Of a stretch of DNA of 64,000 bases, positions 58,850-64,000 are shown in pieces. The stretch lies in contig JAKSRY010000008.1 of the NCBI GenBank assembly GCA_024403415.1, positions 18,486-82,485 of the forward strand, given 5' to 3'. Made by a program: the position numbers and the translations under genes. Position 1 is the stretch's first letter. Each line of letters starts with the position of its first letter. Below the pieces are notes generated by a model, which saw only the letters and a program-made list of their open reading frames with translations, did not search any database and was not told the DNA's origin. The DNA comes from Lachnospiraceae bacterium (GTDB taxonomy: Bacteria; Bacillota; Clostridia; Lachnospirales; Lachnospiraceae).

Positions 58850-59302
58850 ATGAAAAAAGACAGGTTGACTAAAATTAAAGAATTAGTTGAAAACTTTGAA
58901 ATAGAAACACAAGAAGAACTTGCTAAAAAATTGAATGATGAAGGGTTTGCTGTAACACAGGCCACTGTTTCAAGAGATATAAGGCAAATGAAACTGACTA
59001 AAATTCCAAAGAGTGGAGGCGGTTTTAAGTATGCCATTCTGGTTGAATCAGAGCATTATCTTTCAGACAAGTATCTGAGAGTTTTGCAGGATGGATTTAT
59101 GTCATCAGATGTTGCACAGAATATTCTTGTTGTTAAAACAGTTTCCGGCATGGCTATGGCAGTTGCAGCAGCAATCGATGCAATGAAATTTAAGGAAATT
59201 GTCGGGTCTATTGCCGGCGATGATACAATTATGATGGTATTAAAAAATAATCAGGATGCTGAAAAGGTAAACGCGCAGATACTGGCGATAATGGAGGATT
59301 AA
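58850..59302 (+). CDS. argR: Arginine repressor ArgR (AhrC)
   Basis: A 150-residue regulator with an N-terminal winged helix (RLTKIKELVENFEIETQEEL then NDEGFAVTQATVSRDIRQMK) and a C-terminal arginine-binding hexamerisation domain (VVKTVSGMAMAVAAAIDAMK then IVGSIAGDDTIMMVLKN). In its usual role it represses arginine synthesis and activates catabolism with arginine as corepressor. CGGAG precedes the ATG. It sits between nadK and recN as in many Firmicutes. Confidence 0.96.
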   Translation: MKKDRLTKIKELVENFEIETQEELAKKLNDEGFAVTQATVSRDIRQMKLTKIPKSGGGFKYAILVESEHYLSDKYLRVLQDGFMSSDVAQNILVVKTVSGMAMAVAAAIDAMKFKEIVGSIAGDDTIMMVLKNNQDAEKVNAQILAIMED

Positions 59303-59336
59303 CTTATTTCTTTGAGAGAGAGATAAGGAGGATAAA

Positions 59337-61022
59337 ATGTTAGAAACTCTGCATGTTAGGGATTTGGCCCTTGTTAAAGAAATAGAAATAGACTTTAAGG
59401 ATGGGTTTAATGTTCTTACAGGTGAAACTGGTGCCGGAAAGTCTATAATCTTAGGTTCGGTTAATCTTGCACTTGGTGGTAAAGCCTCGGCAGATCTTAT
59501 TAGAAATGGTGCTGAATCTGCACTGATAGAACTTGTTTTCAGATTAAATCAGAAAGAACTTTTAAAAGTTAAGGAACTGGATTTTGATGTTGAGGACGAT
59601 GGTGTTGTTATTCTTCAAAGAAAAATCACACCACAAAAAACAGTATCCAGAATGAATGGACAGACTGTCTCAGTATCTCAGCTCAAGCAGTTATCAGAAA
59701 TTCTGATGGATGTCTATGGACAGCATGATTATCAGTCATTGTTAAAGGCTTCATCATATATAAGTATGATAGATGATTTTGCTGGAGATGATATATCTGA
59801 TTTGCTTGGAAACTTAAAAGCCGAGTATTCAAATTACAGAGATTTGTTAAAAAAGCGTGAGAACGAAAATTCAGATGAAAGTGTCAGAAACAGAGAGATA
59901 GAACTTCTGAAATATGAAATCGAAGAGATTGAAAAAGCTAATCTGGAAGTCGGTGAGGATGAAGAACTCGAAAACCGCTTTAGATTTTTAACTAATATCA
60001 GGAAGATAATGGAAGCTGTATCCGGTGCACAGATGGCAATTGATGGAGATGAAGCATCTGCAATTGAGATGATTGGTTTTGCAGGAAACAGGCTTAAGTC
60101 GGTTGAAGGATATGATGAAGATGTTCGGAATATAGCTGAATCTGTTGCAGAGGCAGAAAGCCTTCTTTTTGATATTAAAAGGGCGTTAAAATCATATGAA
60201 GACAAACTGGAATTCGATGGAGAAGAGTTTTCTGTAATTGAAGAAAGACTTAATATTATTAATCATCTTAAAGATAAATATTCACCTTCAATAGAAAAAA
60301 TATTACTGGTATGTCAGGAAAAGAGTGAAGATCTTAATCGATTAATGAATTATGAGGATTATCTTCAAAAACTTGAAAATGATATTAATATTTCAAAGAA
60401 ATTACTTCTTCAAATGTGTGAAAAGATTTCCGGTATAAGGAAAGTTGCAGCACTAAATCTTGAAAAGAAACTTATTGAGGCATTGAAATCACTTAATTTT
60501 CTTAATACAGAGCTTAAAATTATGATTAACTCTGATTTGGAAAAAATAACTGCAACCGGATATGATAATGTTGAATTTCTAATTTCTACCAATCCGGGAG
60601 AAAAATTGAAACCTATGCATCAGATTGCCTCAGGCGGTGAATTGAGCAGAATAATGTTAGCGATTAAGAGTATATTTGCCGATAAGGAAGATGTTTCTAC
60701 ATTACTGTTTGACGAAATAGATTCAGGCATAAGCGGAACAACCGCTTATAAGGTCGCTGAAATGATGAATGGACTTTCCGATAATCATCAGCTCATTGCG
60801 ATTACTCATTTACCGCAGATTGCGGCAATGGGTGGCGCTCATTATATGATATCAAAGAAAGTTATTGATGACAGAACCGTCACAACTATCGAAATGCTGG
60901 ACGAGTTCGGTTCTATAAATGAACTTGCAAGAATGCTTGGAGCTGATGAAATAACAGAAACAGCTATCGAAAATGCCAAGGAACTAAAAAATAGAAGAAC
61001 TGAAAAGAGAAATATTTCATGA
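59337..61022 (+). CDS. recN: DNA repair protein RecN
   Basis: SMC-like ATPase that helps early double-strand-break repair. The 561-residue chain has Walker A LTGETGAGKSIILGSVNLAL, a shortened coiled coil (about residues 155-400), and the ABC signature QIASGGELSRIMLAIKSIFA with Walker B TLLFDEIDSGISG. AAGGAGG precedes the ATG. The end overlaps the S66 peptidase start as ATGA, so those two are coupled. Confidence 0.97.
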   Translation: MLETLHVRDLALVKEIEIDFKDGFNVLTGETGAGKSIILGSVNLALGGKASADLIRNGAESALIELVFRLNQKELLKVKELDFDVEDDGVVILQRKITPQKTVSRMNGQTVSVSQLKQLSEILMDVYGQHDYQSLLKASSYISMIDDFAGDDISDLLGNLKAEYSNYRDLLKKRENENSDESVRNREIELLKYEIEEIEKANLEVGEDEELENRFRFLTNIRKIMEAVSGAQMAIDGDEASAIEMIGFAGNRLKSVEGYDEDVRNIAESVAEAESLLFDIKRALKSYEDKLEFDGEEFSVIEERLNIINHLKDKYSPSIEKILLVCQEKSEDLNRLMNYEDYLQKLENDINISKKLLLQMCEKISGIRKVAALNLEKKLIEALKSLNFLNTELKIMINSDLEKITATGYDNVEFLISTNPGEKLKPMHQIASGGELSRIMLAIKSIFADKEDVSTLLFDEIDSGISGTTAYKVAEMMNGLSDNHQLIAITHLPQIAAMGGAHYMISKKVIDDRTVTTIEMLDEFGSINELARMLGADEITETAIENAKELKNRRTEKRNIS

Positions 61023-62140
61023 AATATCCTGATTTCTTAAAAGACGGTGGAAAAATTGGATTTATTGCTCCTTCATTTGGATGTGCAACAGAACCGTATA
61101 GTTCATGTTTTAATAGTGCATTAACTAAATTTGAAGAGCTTGGTTATACAAATGTTCTGGGGCCAAATTGTTACAAAGGAGATGGTGTAGGTATAAGTAC
61201 CGATCCGGTAGCAACTGCTTTAGAATTGAATGATTTTTATTCAAGTGATGAGAATGATGTACTTATCACCTGTGGCGGTGGCGAACTTATGTGTGAAACC
61301 ATCTCCAAAGTTGACTTTGATAAAATCAAGTATAGTAAACCTAAATGGATATTGGGGTACTCTGATATAACGAATATCTCATTTTTGCTTACTACAATGT
61401 GTGATGTTGCATCAATTTATGGTTATTGTGCCGGCACCTTTGGTATGGATATCTGGCATAAGTCTGTTAGTGACACACTGGAAGTTCTTAAAGGGACAAA
61501 ACTTTGTGTTTCAAATTATGATAAGTATCAGGTTGAATCATTAAAAGATGAAAATAATCCACTGGCTTCGTTTAACTGCACAGAGAAAACTGATATAAAG
61601 GCATATCTTCCGGAGAAGGGAATAAATACTTTAATGGCAAATTCCATAATCTGTGATAACGCGGAGTTTGGAAATGCTTATAAAGTAAAGAAAGGTAAAA
61701 TAACCTTTGAAGGAAGATTAATTGGCGGGTGCATTGATGTTTTGGCAAATCTTATAGGAACAAGATTTGATTTCGTTAAGGAATTTAATGAGAAATATAA
61801 AAAAGATGGTATTATCTGGTATCTGGAAGCATGTGAACTGAATGTTTTCAGTATCAGAAGAACCTTGTGGGCAATGAAGGAGGCAGGCTGGTTCCAATAC
61901 GTTAAGGGATTTATATTTGGCAGACCGATGACGGGTGATGATATAATGAACCTTGACAGAGTAAAGGCTGTTGTTCCTGTTTTGACAGAGGAATTTCAGG
62001 TTCCGATTATTATTGATGCTGATATTGGGCATGTGGCTCCGATGATGCCGATAATCAATGGCTCGGTTGCTACGGTGTCTTATGTAAGAATTGCAGATTC
62101 GGAACCGGTTGAACTCAATGTTAAAATGGAGTTGCTCTAA
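61019..62140 (+). CDS. S66 family serine peptidase (LD-carboxypeptidase / MccF-like)
   Basis: A 373-residue peptidase of family S66. The catalytic triad can be placed: Ser115 in LGYSDITNIS, Glu270 in WYLEACELN and His338 in IGHVAPMMP. The N-terminal GKIGFIAPSFGC and the glycine-rich LITCGGGELMCETI fit the family. Two branches exist: LD-carboxypeptidases that trim peptidoglycan tetrapeptides and MccF proteins that cleave microcin C-type nucleotide peptides; the longer length and insertion around residues 160-220 favour the MccF-like branch. No signal peptide. Its start overlaps recN by four bases. Confidence 0.9.
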   Translation: MKYPDFLKDGGKIGFIAPSFGCATEPYSSCFNSALTKFEELGYTNVLGPNCYKGDGVGISTDPVATALELNDFYSSDENDVLITCGGGELMCETISKVDFDKIKYSKPKWILGYSDITNISFLLTTMCDVASIYGYCAGTFGMDIWHKSVSDTLEVLKGTKLCVSNYDKYQVESLKDENNPLASFNCTEKTDIKAYLPEKGINTLMANSIICDNAEFGNAYKVKKGKITFEGRLIGGCIDVLANLIGTRFDFVKEFNEKYKKDGIIWYLEACELNVFSIRRTLWAMKEAGWFQYVKGFIFGRPMTGDDIMNLDRVKAVVPVLTEEFQVPIIIDADIGHVAPMMPIINGSVATVSYVRIADSEPVELNVKMELL

Positions 62141-62161
62141 TAGTATATAAAAAGGTATAAT
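62132..62161 (+). promoter_or_regulatory. Probable sigma-A promoter of glgA
   Basis: TTGCTC (62132-62137), an 18-base spacer and TATAAT (62156-62161). The -35 box overlaps the end of the S66 peptidase gene, and the start codon lies about 35 bases downstream of the -10. Confidence 0.6.
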
Positions 62162-62195
62162 TATTTTTAAAGTAATTAACATTCGGAGGGATTTA

Positions 62196-63644
62196 ATGAA
62201 AAACATTTTATTTGTTGCATCAGAAGGCGTTCCTTTTATTAAAACAGGTGGTTTGGCAGATGTTGTCGGATCTTTGCCTAAGTGCATTGATTCTAAATAT
62301 TATGATGTGAGAGTAATACTTCCCAAATATGTTTGCATGAAGCAGCAATGGAAAGATAAGTTAGAATATGTTACTCATTTTTATATGGATTTTAACTGGA
62401 AAAATGAGTATGTTGGTGTTCTTAAAGCTGAAATAGATGGAGTTAAATATTATTTTATTGACAATGAAATGATGTTTGGTGGTCCAACAGTATACACCTC
62501 AGATGCTTTGTTTGAAATCAGAAGATATGCATTCTTCTCAAAGGCCGCATTGTCAGTCTTACCATTAATTGATTTCAGACCTGATGTTATTCACTGTCAT
62601 GATTGGCAGACCGGTTTGATTCCTGTTTATTTGAAGGAAAGATTTCAGGGTAATGAATTTTTCAGAGGAATTAAATCTGTTATGACGATCCATAACCTGA
62701 AGTTCCAGGGTAAGTGGAGTGTTAATGATGTTAAGGATATAACAGGACTTCCTGATTATTTCTTTACTTCTGATAAGCTTGAAGCATTTAAGGATGCAAA
62801 CCTTCTTAAAGGAGGTCTTGTATATGCTGATGCGATTACTACTGTATCTAAGACTTATGCTGATGAAATTAAGACAGAATTTTACGGCGAAAATCTTGAT
62901 GGACTTCTTAGAGCAAGATCACATGATCTTCGTGGTATTGTAAACGGAATAGATTATACGGATTTCAATCCTGAAACAGATAAAAATATTAAATATCCAT
63001 ACAATGCAATTAATTTCCGTAAGGAAAAGATTAAGAATAAGAAAGCACTCCAGCAGGAACTTGGACTTGAAGTCGATGAAAAGAAGATGATGATTGGTAT
63101 TGTTTCTCGTCTTACAGACCAGAAGGGATTCGATCTTATAGCTTATATTATGGATGAACTTTGTCGTGATGATGCCGTGCAGATTGTTGTACTTGGAACA
63201 GGTGAAGAGCAGTATGAGAACATGTTCCGTCATTTTGACTGGAAGTACAATGATAAGGTTTCTGCAAACATATATTATTCAGAAGAATTATCACATAAGA
63301 TTTATGCCGCATCAGATGCATTCCTTATGCCTTCTTTATTTGAGCCATGCGGACTGTCACAGCTTATGAGTTTAAGATATGGTACTATTCCGATTGTCAG
63401 AGAAACAGGAGGACTTAAGGATACAGTTGAACCATATAACGAATATGAGTCTAAGGGAACAGGATTCAGCTTCACTAACTACAATGCACATGAAATGCTT
63501 GCAACCATTCGTTATGCTGAAAAGATTTACTATGATAAACGTCGTGAATGGAACAAGATGATTGACAGAGCTATGGCTGCAGATTTTAGCTGGGAAGTAT
63601 CTGCTAAAGCCTATCAGGAGATGTACGACTGGTTGATTGGCTAA
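62196..63644 (+). CDS. glgA: Glycogen synthase (ADP-glucose)
   Basis: GT5 glycosyltransferase that extends glycogen from ADP-glucose. The 482-residue chain begins with ASEGVPFIKTGGLADVVGSL (the KxGGL motif that binds ADP-glucose), then VIHCHDWQTGLIPVYL, TIHNLKFQG, GIVNGIDYTDFNPETD, VSRLTDQKGFD and the C-terminal PSLFEPCGLSQLMSLRYGTI with the ETGGLKDTVEPYN motif. CGGAGGG precedes the ATG. It stands alone: no other glg genes are within view, and the region downstream is a repeat array. Confidence 0.97.
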   Translation: MKNILFVASEGVPFIKTGGLADVVGSLPKCIDSKYYDVRVILPKYVCMKQQWKDKLEYVTHFYMDFNWKNEYVGVLKAEIDGVKYYFIDNEMMFGGPTVYTSDALFEIRRYAFFSKAALSVLPLIDFRPDVIHCHDWQTGLIPVYLKERFQGNEFFRGIKSVMTIHNLKFQGKWSVNDVKDITGLPDYFFTSDKLEAFKDANLLKGGLVYADAITTVSKTYADEIKTEFYGENLDGLLRARSHDLRGIVNGIDYTDFNPETDKNIKYPYNAINFRKEKIKNKKALQQELGLEVDEKKMMIGIVSRLTDQKGFDLIAYIMDELCRDDAVQIVVLGTGEEQYENMFRHFDWKYNDKVSANIYYSEELSHKIYAASDAFLMPSLFEPCGLSQLMSLRYGTIPIVRETGGLKDTVEPYNEYESKGTGFSFTNYNAHEMLATIRYAEKIYYDKRREWNKMIDRAMAADFSWEVSAKAYQEMYDWLIG

Positions 63645-63704
63645 GCAGTATTGCAACCAATGTTCGATTTGCTCATATAAGGCTAAACCTTAATTTACTT
63701 TCAT

Positions 63705-63737
63705 TGCCGGGATTTGTAAAAATTACCAAACCCGGCA
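63705..63737. other. Inverted repeat at the entry of the 63-bp array
   Basis: Arms TGCCGGG (63705-63711) and CCCGGCA (63731-63737) with a 19-base AT-rich loop. The right arm is part of the first repeat unit. No T run follows, so a terminator for glgA is not obvious. Confidence 0.5.
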
Positions 63738-64000
63738 ACGGGAGTCATGGAGACGGCATACACATAATGCCGAAAATCAGAAAAAATCTAAAACCCGGCA
63801 ACGGGAGTCATAAAGACGGCATACAGTTAATGCCGAAAATCAGAAAAAATCTAAAACCCGGCAACGGGAGTCATGAAGATGGCATACAGTTAATGCCGAA
63901 AATCAGAAAAAATCTAAAACCCGGCAACGGGAGTTATGAAGACGGCATACACATAATGCCGAAAATCAGAAAAAATCTAAAACCCGGCAACGGGAGTCAT
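63728..64000. repeat. 63-bp direct tandem repeat array (four full units plus a partial, running off the window)
   Basis: Units start at 63728, 63791, 63854, 63917 and 63980, with an exact 63-base period and no indels. Copies differ at only a few positions. Each unit can form a CCCG-GCAA-CGGG hairpin (a 4-bp stem with a GNRA-type loop) and a CGGCAT/ATGCCG hairpin with a seven-base loop. The third unit has T in place of the first C, which still pairs as a wobble in RNA. One forward frame is open through all units, with units of the form KPGNGSH...MPKIRKNL, but the period is a multiple of three, so this follows from one open unit. The stretch 63645-63727 shows no gene with a normal start. Confidence 0.93.

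Noticed and set aside
61019-62140. Microcin C immunity locus
   Set aside because: The S66 peptidase may be MccF-like, but no microcin precursor, MccB-type adenylyltransferase or exporter is nearby; a housekeeping peptidase is as likely.
63728-64000. CRISPR array
   Set aside because: The whole 63-base unit is conserved with no variable spacers, and no cas genes are in view.

Overview
The window is a 64 kb stretch of low-GC, gene-dense chromosome from an anaerobic Firmicute. Gene content and order (clpC-radA, a large single-chain PurL, pyrBI, a folB-folK fusion, DUF815 ATPase, ppx-ppk1, a MoxR/DUF58/VWA operon, Asp23-nusB-xseAB-ispA-dxs-tlyA-nadK-argR-recN, glgA) point to Clostridia, most likely Lachnospiraceae. 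That placement is inference from family resemblance. No rRNA operon, CRISPR array, insertion sequence or prophage is visible; the only RNA gene found with confidence is tRNA-Trp.

Layout. 1-4.1 kb: end of clpC, a small conserved gene, radA and an LCP cell-wall ligase. 4.2-11.2 kb: tRNA-Trp, a small unknown gene, a TetR regulator, purL, then a convergent DUF342/FapA gene and a small membrane gene. 11.2-19.3 kb is a translation block: a SEC-C protein, thrS, a lipoprotein, infC-rpmI-rplT behind an L20-type leader with attenuator, the S4 protein YlmH, and convergent to it a TetM/EF-G-like GTPase fused to a YacP/Rae1 (NYN) nuclease domain. 19.5-26.3 kb: an exported protein, two zinc-ribbon membrane proteins, pepD, putP and a VanZ-like gene. 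26.5-28.6 kb (minus strand): pyrI, pyrB, a nitroreductase. 28.7-34.1 kb: a PH-domain protein, then folate genes (folC, HD hydrolase, folP, folBK) split by a secreted protein. 34.2-42.9 kb: a small Cys-rich protein, a DUF5050 propeller, a membrane-anchored Mrr-like nuclease, DUF815, ppx-ppk1 and a type-B carboxylesterase. 43.0-48.0 kb: moxR-DUF58-VWA-VWA-TPR. 48.0-63.6 kb: deoB, prfC, a transglutaminase-like lipoprotein, then a long housekeeping run ending in glgA. 63.7-64.0 kb: a 63-bp tandem repeat array running off the right edge.

How the genes work together. Several operons are tightly packed, with ATGA or longer overlaps (moxR-DUF58-VWA, xseB-ispA, tlyA-nadK, recN-S66 peptidase). Themes are translation and ribosome maintenance, nucleotide and folate synthesis, isoprenoid precursors and surface proteins.

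The most unusual items are: the GTPase-Rae1 fusion next to ylmH, which suggests a GTPase that could bring an A-site mRNA nuclease to ribosomes; the 63-bp repeats, each able to fold into two hairpins; and a lipoprotein gene at 50.8 kb whose signal peptide is in frame but lacks any ATG/GTG/TTG start. infC also appears to use the rare ATT start.
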